Source: Nitrospirota bacterium (GTDB lineage: Bacteria > Nitrospirota > Nitrospiria > Nitrospirales > Nitrospiraceae). From it: a DNA stretch of 64,000 nt. The stretch spans positions 1 through 64,000 of the forward strand of contig JACRLR010000052.1 in the NCBI GenBank assembly GCA_016219645.1, in the 5' to 3' direction. Below the pieces are notes generated by a model that was given only the letters and a program-made list of their open reading frames with translations, made no database searches and was not told where the DNA came from. The first letter of the stretch is position 1. The number at the start of each line of letters is the position of its first letter. Shown here piece by piece: positions 19,143-27,942 of this stretch. The position numbers were made by a program, and so were the translations under genes.

Positions 19143-19904
19143 TTATTTCCCTTTACCATATGTGTTCTTGAGCCATTCCTGCGCTAGAGGCCACCAGTTA
19201 TAGTAGAGAAGCTTCCCGTCTACTTCGGGCGCGATGAGTTTTCCAGTCGCTGTTGTTGGAATTGGACAGCCCGTAGCCCCTAAGCCCTGCTTCACCATCT
19301 CCCGCAGGATGGTTTTGTATTCGGGTTGTTCCAACTCACCGTTCAGTTTCTTGACAAGTTCCGCGGTGACGATGGACTGCGTCGTGAGGATTTTTTCCTT
19401 GCCTTTGGAGTTGACGACTAAATTGATGTCCTTGAACTCTGTCGGGAGTTCTTCCAACGTGATGCGTTTCCATGCCTTGCTCTCGTATTGGAAGAACACG
19501 TACGGCGGATTCGGTCGCCCCCATTTGATGTACGACGGGCATAAATTTGGCGCGGTCACGATGTACGGGGTACCGTTGAGAATATGCAATGCCAGCAGTT
19601 CGAAGTTGGCACGCCCGATGTCTTCGCCATATTCGCTCTTAAACTCAATGGTCGTGCTGGTATTGGGCAGGGTAAACGTAATGGTTTGTTCTTTTATCGG
19701 CGATGATTGTCCGATCTCATGCCGCCCCCCATAACTTTGTGAACGCTCGACAACCATCTTGCTGCCATCGTGCAACAGCACCTCTTCTTTCCAGCTTGGA
19801 TCACCAAAACCGAATAAACCTGCGTCCGCGTTCATGGTCACCCCCAAGGTCAGGACCAGGCAACTGGTCATGCATAACCGCAACCACATATGTCGATTAT
19901 TCAT
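19143..19904 (-). CDS. Exported protein of unknown function, 253 aa
   Basis: The frame opens at 19952, but ATG 19904 has GGGAG six bases upstream and gives a clean signal peptide (LCMTSCLVLTLGVTMNADAG). The mature protein is a mixed alpha/beta chain with several Trp and Tyr residues (SYIKWGRPNPPYVFFQYESKAW) and ends in a Lys-rich tail. It lies 39 bases upstream of the RTX gene on the same strand, so it may be co-transcribed with the secretion operon. It was not recognised as a known secretion component. Confidence 0.7.
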   Translation of the reverse strand: MNNRHMWLRLCMTSCLVLTLGVTMNADAGLFGFGDPSWKEEVLLHDGSKMVVERSQSYGGRHEIGQSSPIKEQTITFTLPNTSTTIEFKSEYGEDIGRANFELLALHILNGTPYIVTAPNLCPSYIKWGRPNPPYVFFQYESKAWKRITLEELPTEFKDINLVVNSKGKEKILTTQSIVTAELVKKLNGELEQPEYKTILREMVKQGLGATGCPIPTTATGKLIAPEVDGKLLYYNWWPLAQEWLKNTYGKGK

Positions 19905-19948
19905 GCCGCGCTCCCTTTTATTCCCCGTTCTTTCTTCGTACCCCCTGC

Positions 19949-20278
19949 TCATGCTGAGGCTCTCGGCTTCGGCTGCCGCGCGTCACGCAGGCCGACCAAT
20001 ACTTGCTGAATCTGCTGATGCAATCGCGCGAGCACATCCACACTCATGGCCACGCGGGTGACGAGCGCACCGTCCAATCCTTTGGGCGTCGCTTGGCCAT
20101 CCTTCGCGGTCTTGGCGATGGCCGCAAGGGCGGTGGGCTCGATGAAGCCGAAATCGACATAGGCAATCCCCTGCGCCACCCCGACGTTCGTGTAGTTCGT
20201 TGCACGCGGATGGGCCGACGACTCGCTGGGTTTCAAACGCACATTCAACGAAATGGTCTGGTCTGTTGCATCACTCAT
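19949..20278 (-). CDS. DUF3467-like small protein, 109 aa
   Basis: The ATG at 20278, with AAGGAG nine bases upstream, gives MSDATDQTISL; the frame continues open to 20416 without better start signals. The pattern ATNYTN, then a short strand AYVDFGF, then VTRVAMSVDVLARLHQQIQQVL fits DUF3467. That family covers small proteins of unknown function with a YAN...DFG...P and R...SP.xAK layout. It precedes the exported protein and the RTX gene on the same strand, separated by 44 bases. Low similarity leaves the family call tentative. Confidence 0.6.
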   Translation of the reverse strand: MSDATDQTISLNVRLKPSESSAHPRATNYTNVGVAQGIAYVDFGFIEPTALAAIAKTAKDGQATPKGLDGALVTRVAMSVDVLARLHQQIQQVLVGLRDARQPKPRASA

Positions 20279-20519
20279 GCTGGTCGGCTCCTTGTGTGAC
20301 AGGCGAGGGGGCTGGTGTGTTTTCGATACGAGCGCGTGCGAGGAGGAAATACATGAATTTCCCGTTTTTCTGATAGGAAGGAAAGCGAATATATCGAGAC
20401 GTTTGGCCCCTGTCAATAATTATTTCATGAGATTCTTCGCACTCTCGGTTGCATTACGTAGTACATGGAGCCGCTGTAGGACAAGCTCCCCTTCTGAAGT
20501 CGAAACAGTGTCAGTGCGC

Positions 20520-21554
20520 TCACGGCTCCAGCAACGGCACCAGCGCGCTGTGGCCTTGCTGGCGCGCAAAATCCACCGGTCGGTGTCCTGTTGTGGCCTT
20601 GACCGATTTGTCCGCTCCGTGGTTAAGCAGTAACGCCACGATCTCTCGATGTCCATGCAATGCAGCGACATGCATGGCGGTCATACGGTTATTCGTCGTC
20701 GCCTGCGTCACATCCGCACCGTGGTCCAACAACAGCGTGACAATATCCCGGTGCCCATTTTCGGCCGCGATGAAAAGCGGGGTCACGCCATCCATCCTCG
20801 TCTGCTTTATGTTGGCGCCGTTGGCCAACAACAGTCCTACGGTTCCCCGATGCCCGTTCTGAGCCGCGATGAAAAGCGGGGTCGTGCCGTCGTTCTTCCT
20901 CGCCTGCTCCACGTCTGCGCCATTGGCCAGCAACAGCTCCACGGTTTCTCGATGCCCATTCTGGGTCGCGATGAAAAGCGGGGTCACGCCGTCCGTTTTC
21001 GTCTGCTCCACGCCCCCGCCGTGAGCCAGCAGCAGCGCCACAATGTTCCGATGCCCCTGTTGCGCCGCCATGTGGAGCGGGGTCGCACCGTCCGTCGTCG
21101 CCTGTGTGACCTCTGCACCATGGTCCAGCAATAGCGATACGATCTTCCGATGCCCCTGCTCGGCTGCGACGATGAGCGGGGTCGTCCCCTTCGTCGTCGC
21201 CTGTGTGACCTCCGCACCGTGGTCCAGCAACAGCGACGCGATCTCCCGATGCCCCTGCTCGGCTGCGACGTAGAGTGGGCTTTCACCATCTATCGTCGCC
21301 TGCGTCACCTCCGCACCATGGTCCAACAACAGCGCTACAATCTCCCGATGCCCCTTTTTGGCTGCGACCAGGAGCGGGGTGAAGCCGACTGGATTAGCCG
21401 CATTGACGTCAGCCTCTTTCTTGATTTGTGTGTTCACCTCACCAAGGTCCCCTGTGAACGCTGCCTTAAGCAGCACTTCGTCCACCGGCCGCATGGCCAG
21501 AAGTATCGGCATCAGTCCGAGCACCGCTATCAGCACGATCCACCGTCGTGTCAT
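20520..21554 (-). CDS. Exported ankyrin-repeat protein, 344 aa
   Basis: GGGAG lies just upstream of the ATG. A signal peptide (residues 1-21, IVLIAVLGLMPILLA) is followed by an N-terminal cap and nine 33-34 residue ankyrin repeats with the standard G.TPL..AA..GH..IV.LLL.HGA pattern. The repeats are unusually alike, with VTQATTDG-type linkers recurring almost unchanged, which suggests recent internal duplication of a 99-bp unit. A periplasmic protein-protein interaction scaffold is likely; the partner is unknown. The gap 20279-20519 downstream contains nothing recognisable. Confidence 0.9.
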   Translation of the reverse strand: MTRRWIVLIAVLGLMPILLAMRPVDEVLLKAAFTGDLGEVNTQIKKEADVNAANPVGFTPLLVAAKKGHREIVALLLDHGAEVTQATIDGESPLYVAAEQGHREIASLLLDHGAEVTQATTKGTTPLIVAAEQGHRKIVSLLLDHGAEVTQATTDGATPLHMAAQQGHRNIVALLLAHGGGVEQTKTDGVTPLFIATQNGHRETVELLLANGADVEQARKNDGTTPLFIAAQNGHRGTVGLLLANGANIKQTRMDGVTPLFIAAENGHRDIVTLLLDHGADVTQATTNNRMTAMHVAALHGHREIVALLLNHGADKSVKATTGHRPVDFARQQGHSALVPLLEP

Positions 21555-21970
21555 CTTGCTCTCCCGGGCTTACGGGAACAGGTCCAGCACGCTTCAGAAG
21601 AGCCAGACCTGTACCCTCTTGTCAGATTTTCCCCCATGCTGAACCAGGCTGGGTGGCACTGCTTGTCCGTAACACCTTGACGGCCCGCACGAGATCAAGG
21701 CAGCCTAACTAGACATCCTCCGGCAACTGAACAATGTCTGGCACAGGTATCTATCCTTCACCCTGCCTGCCTGTACGTACAAGTACATACGCAACTCTCA
21801 TGCCGAACGGGCGCAGATTATCAGGAGCCTAAAAATCATGCTGTTAGACGAGTACGCACTTGGGGTTTTCAATTGGCGCGTGCTGGAGGTCAGATACACA
21901 ATGAGGAAAACCATACAGGTGGCTAGGGTGTTGTCCTCTTCACCTGATGACTTGAGCTCCTCTGAGCGAG
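21555..21970. other. Gene-free interval
   Basis: About 415 bases between the ankyrin gene and the OB-like protein gene. I see no credible reading frame, tRNA or repeat family member here. It presumably contains the ankyrin gene promoter (minus strand). Confidence 0.5.
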
Positions 21971-22426
21971 TTATTTTCCCCGGACGATCTTGGTGGCCAT
22001 GGCTTTAAACAGCAATTCTTTTCCTTCCGTGTCCTTGACGTTGTCCGATGCCACATCGATGGTCGCGTGAACGACCACCCGCTCACCTTCACCGAGCAAC
22101 GCAGGAGGATCATTCGCCTGACAACGGACCAGGTAGAGGACGTCAAGCGATCCCGTGTCATCCTCCAGAATGAACCCTTGCCCACAGATCGCTCGCCCGA
22201 AGCTGTCCAGTCCGTTATAGGTCGTCACGGTTTTCGTCTTGCCTTGGAGAATTACGGCACGGCGGTTGTTCGCCATCGGATTCACGGTAATCGATCCAAT
22301 GGGAATGACCTCATCGACTGGTGCGGCGAACAGCAGTGCCGCCCAAAACCACCCACAACCGAAAAATCCCCAGACCATTCGTCCAATCCATCGATACGCT
22401 GCGCTCGGCGTGGTACGAACTCCCAT
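21971..22426 (-). CDS. Exported small protein with possible OB-type beta fold, 151 aa
   Basis: ATG 22426 is chosen because AAAGGAG lies six bases upstream. A basic N-terminus and one hydrophobic segment (GFFGCGWFWAALLFAAP) form a signal peptide. The rest is beta-rich: AVILQGKTKTV, GQGFILEDDTGSLDVLYLV, GEGERVVVHATIDV. The G.FILEDDTG stretch resembles OB-fold proteins (as in YgiW/NirD-like stress proteins), but this is a weak resemblance. A periplasmic binding role is plausible; no enzyme motif was seen. Confidence 0.6.
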   Translation of the reverse strand: MGVRTTPSAAYRWIGRMVWGFFGCGWFWAALLFAAPVDEVIPIGSITVNPMANNRRAVILQGKTKTVTTYNGLDSFGRAICGQGFILEDDTGSLDVLYLVRCQANDPPALLGEGERVVVHATIDVASDNVKDTEGKELLFKAMATKIVRGK

Positions 22427-22577
22427 GTCAGGCTCCTTTGAATGAGTCATCGTCAGGATGTGGATTTGATTGCGCCCTTGCACAGTTCCCATCCGACACT
22501 CTTCTCACCCTTAGACTTTCGCTTTTGGCTGCCGCACACCGCGCATACTGATCAGCACTTGTTGAATCGGAAACCGT

Positions 22578-22645
22578 ATGGGGTCAGACACCGCCGCGAC
22601 GGTACCGGAAGGGTGTCTGACCCCACGACAAATGGTGCCTGACCC
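22578..22645. repeat. Family A REP-like element, copy 3 (composite)
   Basis: The stem TGGGGTCAGACACC / GGTGTCTGACCCCA (22578-22624) is joined to a second half-copy ATGGTGCCTGACCCC. The centre GCGACGGTACCGGAAGG is shared almost exactly with copy 4, about 255 bases downstream. Confidence 0.8.
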
Positions 22646-22832
22646 CGTTCCAATCCTGAGCATCGATTTGGCACTCACCTTCGATTGTTCGGGTCCCGAA
22701 TATACAAAGCGCTCGGCTGACTGTCAATCGATTTTGGGCTGGTAGAGGAAAATTAATTTATCGGGACAGGAGGGAAGACTGAGATGCTTCCGCGCGACGT
22801 GGAATACCAGCAATATGAGGGAGAGTCCAGAC

Positions 22833-22896
22833 GGGGTCAGACACCACCGCGACGGTACCGGAAGGGTGTCTGACCCCACGACAGATGGTGCCTGAT
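22833..22896. repeat. Family A REP-like element, copy 4 (composite)
   Basis: It has the same organisation as copy 3, with a few base changes and a decayed final arm (CCTGATGC). The sequence between the two copies (22646-22832) contains no gene. It ends about 50 bases before the small gene at 22948. Confidence 0.8.
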
Positions 22897-22947
22897 GCTG
22901 TTCCTGTGGCGGTTCTCCTCCCACCCAGGCTGTGCTACACTGGTCCC

Positions 22948-23286
22948 ATGTCAGAACCGATTTCCGAACACTCGACAGCGCCACTCAAACTACTCCCGGC
23001 GTATCTGGGCACAGATTCGATTAGCGAGGCCCTCCGCACTGTGCAAGGGCAACGTGTGCTCTGGCTGGAAATCCTCATAAACGATCAGCTCGATCTTGCG
23101 CCTTGGCGATCCGATCCGGCAATGCAGCAGGCCTATCAGACGGCTTGCCGGTGGTATACGCAGTATCGTCGCGTTCTCAGTTCGCTCTTCGAGCGGGCGC
23201 CATTGCCGGTCAACTCAGGCCCGATCGACTTTAGGGACTATCGTCTGTTCGCCGAGGCGGTCTACTTTGCCTACGCTCACCGCTAA
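22948..23286 (+). CDS. Small helical protein paired with a nucleotidyltransferase-like gene, 112 aa
   Basis: The product is a mainly helical, soluble protein (ISEALRTVQGQRVLWLEILIND; MQQAYQTACRWYTQYRRVLSSLF). No Shine-Dalgarno is evident. A TGTGCTACACT sequence resembling an extended -10 box ends about seven bases upstream of the ATG, so the mRNA may be nearly leaderless. Its end overlaps the proposed start of the next gene by about 20 bases. Together with that nucleotidyltransferase-like gene it has the size and arrangement of a toxin-antitoxin pair, but no antitoxin family was recognised. Confidence 0.6.
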   Translation: MSEPISEHSTAPLKLLPAYLGTDSISEALRTVQGQRVLWLEILINDQLDLAPWRSDPAMQQAYQTACRWYTQYRRVLSSLFERAPLPVNSGPIDFRDYRLFAEAVYFAYAHR

Positions 23287-23797
23287 ACACCTCCTCGAAC
23301 TCCTGACTCAATTTGTGGATGAGACCGGCACCTCCGTTGACCTCCTTCTGGTCGGCGCCTTGACGCTGCACGCATACGGAGTTTCTGATCGTGCGACTCG
23401 TGATGTCGATGCGGAGATGGACGGCCCGATCGCGCCGCTGTTGGATTATCTGACGGCGCATCAGGTCCCGGCCGACTTGACGCAGAATTTCTCAGGATGG
23501 TCGGTGGTCGCGATGCCACCGGGCTATCGTGACCGCGCCACGGACCTCATCAATCAGGCAAACCTGCGGGTACGCGTTCTGGCGCCGATTGATTTTGTGA
23601 TTGCAAAGCTGCGACGTGGAACCGACCTCGATCTGGACGATGCCTTGCTGGTGGCCCGGCACTATCGCCTGTCCGCCGACGCGATTCAATCCTCCGCTCG
23701 AGCTGCCCTTGCCGCCTCCCCGCAAGACACGGCACTGTTTCTGTTCCAGAAGACGGTCGATCTCTTCTGCAAGACCCTCTCAGCCCCAGCCCCATAA
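23267..23797 (+). CDS. Nucleotidyltransferase-superfamily protein (DUF6036/AbiEii-like), 176 aa
   Basis: The core reads LLLVGALTLHAYGVSDRATRDVDAEM, the layout of MNT/AbiEii-type nucleotidyltransferases (hydrophobic strand, VGG-like turn, YG, RAT.D.D). The second glycine is Ala here, but the Asp-x-Asp metal pair (RDVDAE) is kept. A later segment (APIDFVIAKLRRGTDLDLDDALLVAR) matches the helical part that follows in DUF6036 proteins. The chosen start is the TTG at 23267, inside the end of the preceding gene; the frame is open from 23096, so the true start may differ. Relatives act as toxins that modify tRNA or proteins, or have unknown roles. Confidence 0.65.
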   Translation: MPTLTAKHLLELLTQFVDETGTSVDLLLVGALTLHAYGVSDRATRDVDAEMDGPIAPLLDYLTAHQVPADLTQNFSGWSVVAMPPGYRDRATDLINQANLRVRVLAPIDFVIAKLRRGTDLDLDDALLVARHYRLSADAIQSSARAALAASPQDTALFLFQKTVDLFCKTLSAPAP

Positions 23798-23873
23798 TTA
23801 CAGGCATAATACCCCCCGCCAGATCGTCCAGAGGTGTTCGCCTGGGAAACCGGAGTCTTTGTTCACACAGAAG

Positions 23874-25037
23874 CTACGCTTCGGCGGGATCGGGATCGAT
23901 CTTCGTGGAGGATTTCTTTTTGCCGGCTGAGGTCGTTCGTTTCACTGAACCGGCAATCTTCGGAGTTTTCGTCGAGACATCTGCGTTCTGCGCGCGATGC
24001 AATAGCGCATGGTCCATGAGCACTAGCGCCATCATGGCTTCGGCGATCGGCGTGGCTCGAATACCGACGCAGGGATCGTGGCGGCCATTGGTCTCGACTG
24101 TCACGGCGTTGCCCTGCTTATCAATTGAACGGCGGGCCACACGGATACTTGAGGTCGGCTTAATTCCGATTGTGACGACGATATCCTGGCCGGTTGAAAT
24201 GCCACCGAGAATACCACCGGCATGATTGGTCACAAAGCCTTCCGGCGTCAGCTCGTCGCCATGTTCGGAGCCACGTTGTGTGACGGAACTGAACCCGGAA
24301 CCGATCTCGACGGCCTTCACGGCATTGACGCTCATCATCGCGCCGGCTAGATCACCATCCAGCTTCGCATAGACCGGCGCCCCCCACCCGACCGGTACAG
24401 ACTCGGCCACCGTGGTGATCCTTGCGCCGACCGAATCGCCGGACTTACGCAACTCATCCATGAAGGATTCGAGCTTCGGTACGATGTCGGCACCAGCGGA
24501 GAAGAAGGGATTCCCTCCGATAGCCTCCCAACTTTGGAACGGCACTTCAATGGGGCCGAGCCGGCTCAGATACCCGCGAATCACGACACCATACTGCTCC
24601 CTGAGCCATTTTCTCGCAATCGCTGCGGCCGCGACTCGCACCGCCGTTTCACGCGCAGAGGCTCTTCCCCCGCCTCGATGGTCTCGAATTCCGTACTTCT
24701 GCCAATAGGTATAGTCTGCGTGACCGGGACGGAAGGTATCGATCAAATTACCGTAATCCCTGCTGCGGGCATCTTCGTTTCGAATGAGCAGCGCAATGGG
24801 AGTGCCGGTGGTCTTGCCCTCAAAGACACCGGAGAGGATTTCGACTGTATCTGATTCCTGCCGCTGCGTGACGTGACGCGACGTGCCCGGCTTGCGCCGA
24901 TCGAGATCTTGCTGGATGTCACCGGCAGAGAGGGCCAGACCGGGAGGACAGCCATCCACGACACAGCCGATTGCAGGACCGTGGCTTTCGCCGAACGACG
25001 TCACCGTAAAGATTCGACCGAACGTATTGCCTGCCAT
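23874..25037 (-). CDS. aroC: Chorismate synthase
   Basis: This enzyme makes chorismate from 5-enolpyruvylshikimate 3-phosphate, the last step of the shikimate pathway, with reduced FMN as cofactor. Signature segments are all present: [20 protein letters not shown] at the N-terminus, [34 protein letters not shown]-like, and [16 protein letters not shown]. The core enzyme ends near ALLHRAQ; the ~30 residues after it ([19 protein letters not shown]) are a basic, low-complexity tail not needed for catalysis. It is last in the guaB-guaA-rluB-aspS-aroC order and is separated from aspS by a family C element. Confidence 0.97.
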   Translation of the reverse strand: MAGNTFGRIFTVTSFGESHGPAIGCVVDGCPPGLALSAGDIQQDLDRRKPGTSRHVTQRQESDTVEILSGVFEGKTTGTPIALLIRNEDARSRDYGNLIDTFRPGHADYTYWQKYGIRDHRGGGRASARETAVRVAAAAIARKWLREQYGVVIRGYLSRLGPIEVPFQSWEAIGGNPFFSAGADIVPKLESFMDELRKSGDSVGARITTVAESVPVGWGAPVYAKLDGDLAGAMMSVNAVKAVEIGSGFSSVTQRGSEHGDELTPEGFVTNHAGGILGGISTGQDIVVTIGIKPTSSIRVARRSIDKQGNAVTVETNGRHDPCVGIRATPIAEAMMALVLMDHALLHRAQNADVSTKTPKIAGSVKRTTSAGKKKSSTKIDPDPAEA

Positions 25038-25056
25038 GAAGCGGAGTCTCCCTATC

Positions 25057-25258
25057 GCAGGATGTTCAAAAAGACCAACCTTCTCACCCGCCCAACCCTG
25101 GTGCGCCGAGACGCGCCCTTTCCCAAGCGCGGCCGCAGCGAATGAAGAAGGCTTAGGTCGCGGTTAAGGTTACGTGTCGAACAGGTTCTTATTTGCTCAA
25201 CCTTAGCCTCAGCCTCAATCTCCCAATAACGCTGGCGGACTTTTTCAACATCATGCTA
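25057..25258. mobile_element. Family C MITE-like element, copy 1
   Basis: It begins GCAGGATGTTCAAAAAGACC and ends with GGACTTTTTCAACATCATGCTA, so the ends are imperfect inverted repeats. An internal hairpin pairs an AGGTCGCGGTTAAGG-type arm (25155-25175) with a CTCAACCTTAGCCTCAGCC-type arm (25197-25220). The terminal CTA is the complement of the aspS stop codon. No coding capacity was seen. Confidence 0.85.
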
Positions 25259-27019
25259 CTCGACGAGATCGAGCTTGATCCGCAACTCCTTCAACTGATC
25301 GGCACTGGCGGCAGAGGGCGCGTCGGTCAACGGGCACTGTGCCCGTTGCGTTTTGGGGAACGCGATCACGTCGCGGATCGAGCCCGCCTCTCCCAATAAC
25401 ATGATCAGCCGGTCGAGGCCGAACGCGATTCCGCCGTGCGGAGGCGCCCCGTAGTCGAGCGCATCGAGCAAGAACCCGAACTTCGCCTGGGCCTGCTCCT
25501 TGTTGATCCCGAGCAGGTCGAGGATGCGCAGCTGGATATCGCTCCGATGGTTCCGGATACTCCCGCCGCCGATTTCACTTCCGTTCAACACCATGTCATA
25601 GGCCTTCGCCCGGACTTTGAGCGGGTCCGATTCCAGGAACGCCACATCCTCGTCCATCGGCGCGGCAAAGGGATTGTGCATGAAAATGTATCGCTTCTCC
25701 TCCGGCGAATAGTCGAGCAGGGGGAATTCGATAACCCACAGAGGTTTCCAGGCCTTGGTATCGATCAGCTTCAGTTCTTCACCCAGCGACAATCTGATGC
25801 GGCCCAGGACATCGTGGACAATGGCGGCCTTGTCGGCGCCGAAGAGGACTAAATCGCCTGGCTTGGCCTCGGGAAGGGCCGCCGCGAAGGCCTTCGCATC
25901 CAGAAATTTTGCGATCACGGACTCCAGCTGCCCTTCCGCCGTAATCTTAAGCCAGGCGAGCCCCTTGGCGCCAAAACTCTTGGCCATCTCACCGAGCGCA
26001 TCGATCTTGCTTCGCGGCGTGGCCGCTCCGCCCTTCACGATCAGCGCCTTTACGATCCCGCCCTTGGTCGCCGCTTCCTTGAACACCTTGAACTCGCTGG
26101 TCGCCGCAAAGGCGGTCACGTCATATAACGGCATATCGAAACGCAGATCCGGCTTATCCGATCCGTAGCGGCCCACCGCCTCGGCATAGGTCATACGCGG
26201 AAAGGGGGTCGGCAAGTGGACGCCCCCCGCCTCACGAAACACTGTGACGATCATCTGCTCCATCAAAGTCATCACTTGCTCGCGGTCGGCAAAGGACAGC
26301 TCCGCATCGATCTGTGTAAATTCAGGCTGCCGGTCATTGCGCAGATCCTCATCGCGGAAGCAGCGGGCGATCTGATAATAGCGATCAACCCCACTGACCA
26401 TGAGGACCTGCTTGAATAGTTGGGGCGACTGAGGCAGCGCATAAAATTGACCGGGGTTCACCCGGCTCGGCACCAGATAGTCCCGCGCGCCTTCGGGTGT
26501 GCTCTTGGTCAGAATCGGCGTTTCCACTTCAAGGAAACGTTCTGCGTTCAGAAATCCACGAACGGCTTGCATGATGTCATGCCGGAGGCTCAAGAGCCGC
26601 TGCATTTTCGGGCGGCGAAGATCCAGATAGCGGTACTTCAACCGGATCGATTCCGTCACTTCTGCATCATCTTCGATGACGAAGGGCGGGGTCTTCGACT
26701 CATTCAGAATCTCGACGGCATCCACGAAGACTTCAACCTCACCGGTCGGCAGGTTGGAATTTTTCGACTCGTCAGGGCGGGCCATGACCTGGCCCGTCAC
26801 CGACACGACCGACTCGCTTCGCAACTCGTGGGCGCCCTGATGGACCGCGGCATTCCGCTCGGCATTGAAGACCACCTGCGTGATCCCGGTTCGATCCCGC
26901 AGATCGATGAACATGACCATGCCATGGTCACGCCGCCGCTGGACCCAGCCGTTCAGGACGACAGTCTGCCCGACAGACGCTTTCGTGAGTTCCCCGCACC
27001 GATGCGTTCTAACCTTCAT
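25256..27019 (-). CDS. aspS: Aspartyl-tRNA synthetase (probably non-discriminating type), 587 aa
   Basis: This class II synthetase has the bacterial layout: an N-terminal anticodon-binding OB domain, a catalytic core (motif 2 region [18 protein letters not shown]), a bacterial GAD insertion domain, and motif 3 ([13 protein letters not shown]). The start is ATG 27019, which overlaps the rluB stop as ATGA, so the two are translationally coupled; the frame is open to 27049. In the OB domain the sequence is RRRDHG: the His at this place is the marker of non-discriminating enzymes, which also charge tRNA-Asn and need a GatCAB amidotransferase. Discriminating E. coli AspRS has RDLG. The TAG stop coincides with the end of a family C element. 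Confidence 0.96.
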   Translation of the reverse strand: MKVRTHRCGELTKASVGQTVVLNGWVQRRRDHGMVMFIDLRDRTGITQVVFNAERNAAVHQGAHELRSESVVSVTGQVMARPDESKNSNLPTGEVEVFVDAVEILNESKTPPFVIEDDAEVTESIRLKYRYLDLRRPKMQRLLSLRHDIMQAVRGFLNAERFLEVETPILTKSTPEGARDYLVPSRVNPGQFYALPQSPQLFKQVLMVSGVDRYYQIARCFRDEDLRNDRQPEFTQIDAELSFADREQVMTLMEQMIVTVFREAGGVHLPTPFPRMTYAEAVGRYGSDKPDLRFDMPLYDVTAFAATSEFKVFKEAATKGGIVKALIVKGGAATPRSKIDALGEMAKSFGAKGLAWLKITAEGQLESVIAKFLDAKAFAAALPEAKPGDLVLFGADKAAIVHDVLGRIRLSLGEELKLIDTKAWKPLWVIEFPLLDYSPEEKRYIFMHNPFAAPMDEDVAFLESDPLKVRAKAYDMVLNGSEIGGGSIRNHRSDIQLRILDLLGINKEQAQAKFGFLLDALDYGAPPHGGIAFGLDRLIMLLGEAGSIRDVIAFPKTQRAQCPLTDAPSAASADQLKELRIKLDLVE

Positions 27020-27837
27020 ACCACCTTCGCTTTCTTGGATCGTGCCCATCCTACCCGGCTCACCCGCCTCTTCGGTCTTGGCGCCTGTTTCTCTGTATCC
27101 TCTGCCAAGGCCAGCTTCTGTTCCGCAAGCTCGCGCAGAGCATTCGCTTCACGATCCGTGAGATACCTGAACTCACCCGGCCCCAGATCGCCCAACGACA
27201 GAGGGCCCATCTTGATTCTCGTCAACTTCAACACCGGATGGCCGACCGATTCCAACATCCGCTTTACTTGGTGCTGCCGTCCCTCACGGATCGTAATCTC
27301 CAGCCAGGAGTTGAGCTTGGCCTTCTTGACCTTCTTGACGATGGCCGGACCGGTCATGCCGTCGTCCAATTGCACCCCTTGCTCCAATTGCCGGATCTGT
27401 TCATCAGTCAAGACCTGCTTGATCTTGATGAGATAGGTCTTCGGCACATGGTAGCGCGGATGGAGTAACGTCTGGGCCAAGTCGCCATGATTGGTCAGGA
27501 GCATCAACCCCTCGCTGTCGAAATCTAATCGACCGACGGGAAACACCCGCACCGAAATCCCACGGAGGTAGTCCTTCACGGTCGGCCTACCTCCCGGATC
27601 AACCAATGTCGACATCACATTCTTCGGTTTATTCAAGAGCAGATAGACGAAGGGCTGGGCGGAGCTCAGGTGCTTCCCGTCCACCTTGATGTGAACGCGA
27701 TCAGGATCGACCTTGGTGCCGAGTTCCGTCACCACCTTGCCGTTGACCGTCACGCGCCCGGCGGCAATCCACTCCTCGGCTTTACGCCGCGAAGCCAATC
27801 CCGTCCCGGCAATGACTTTTTGTAGTCTCACTTCCAT
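27016..27837 (-). CDS. rluB: 23S rRNA pseudouridine synthase of the RsuA/RluB family, 273 aa
   Basis: An N-terminal S4 RNA-binding domain ([21 protein letters not shown]) is followed by the catalytic domain with the [15 protein letters not shown] motif, whose first Asp is the nucleophile. [15 protein letters not shown] is the family's first conserved segment. The C-terminus has a basic tail of about 30 residues. RluB modifies U2605 of 23S rRNA in E. coli; the exact target here (RluB versus RluE/RluF-like) is inferred from length and the S4 domain. It overlaps aspS by four bases and follows guaA across a family B repeat. Confidence 0.9.
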   Translation of the reverse strand: MEVRLQKVIAGTGLASRRKAEEWIAAGRVTVNGKVVTELGTKVDPDRVHIKVDGKHLSSAQPFVYLLLNKPKNVMSTLVDPGGRPTVKDYLRGISVRVFPVGRLDFDSEGLMLLTNHGDLAQTLLHPRYHVPKTYLIKIKQVLTDEQIRQLEQGVQLDDGMTGPAIVKKVKKAKLNSWLEITIREGRQHQVKRMLESVGHPVLKLTRIKMGPLSLGDLGPGEFRYLTDREANALRELAEQKLALAEDTEKQAPRPKRRVSRVGWARSKKAKVV

Positions 27838-27840
27838 AGT

Positions 27841-27942
27841 TCGTTAGGCGTGAGGCGTCAGGTGTCAGGTGTCAGGCGACCGGAGGGCCAGTAATTCCCT
27901 CTCTATCACGCCTAACCCCTCACCCCTTACGCCTCACGTCTC
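27841..27942. repeat. Family B intercistronic repeat, copy 3 (guaA/rluB)
   Basis: This fills the whole gap between the guaA stop and the rluB start. On the + strand it has GTTAGGCGTGAGGCGTCAGG at one end and ACGCCTAACCCCTCACCCC at the other. These can pair, so the intercistronic RNA would fold into a hairpin. Confidence 0.8.
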
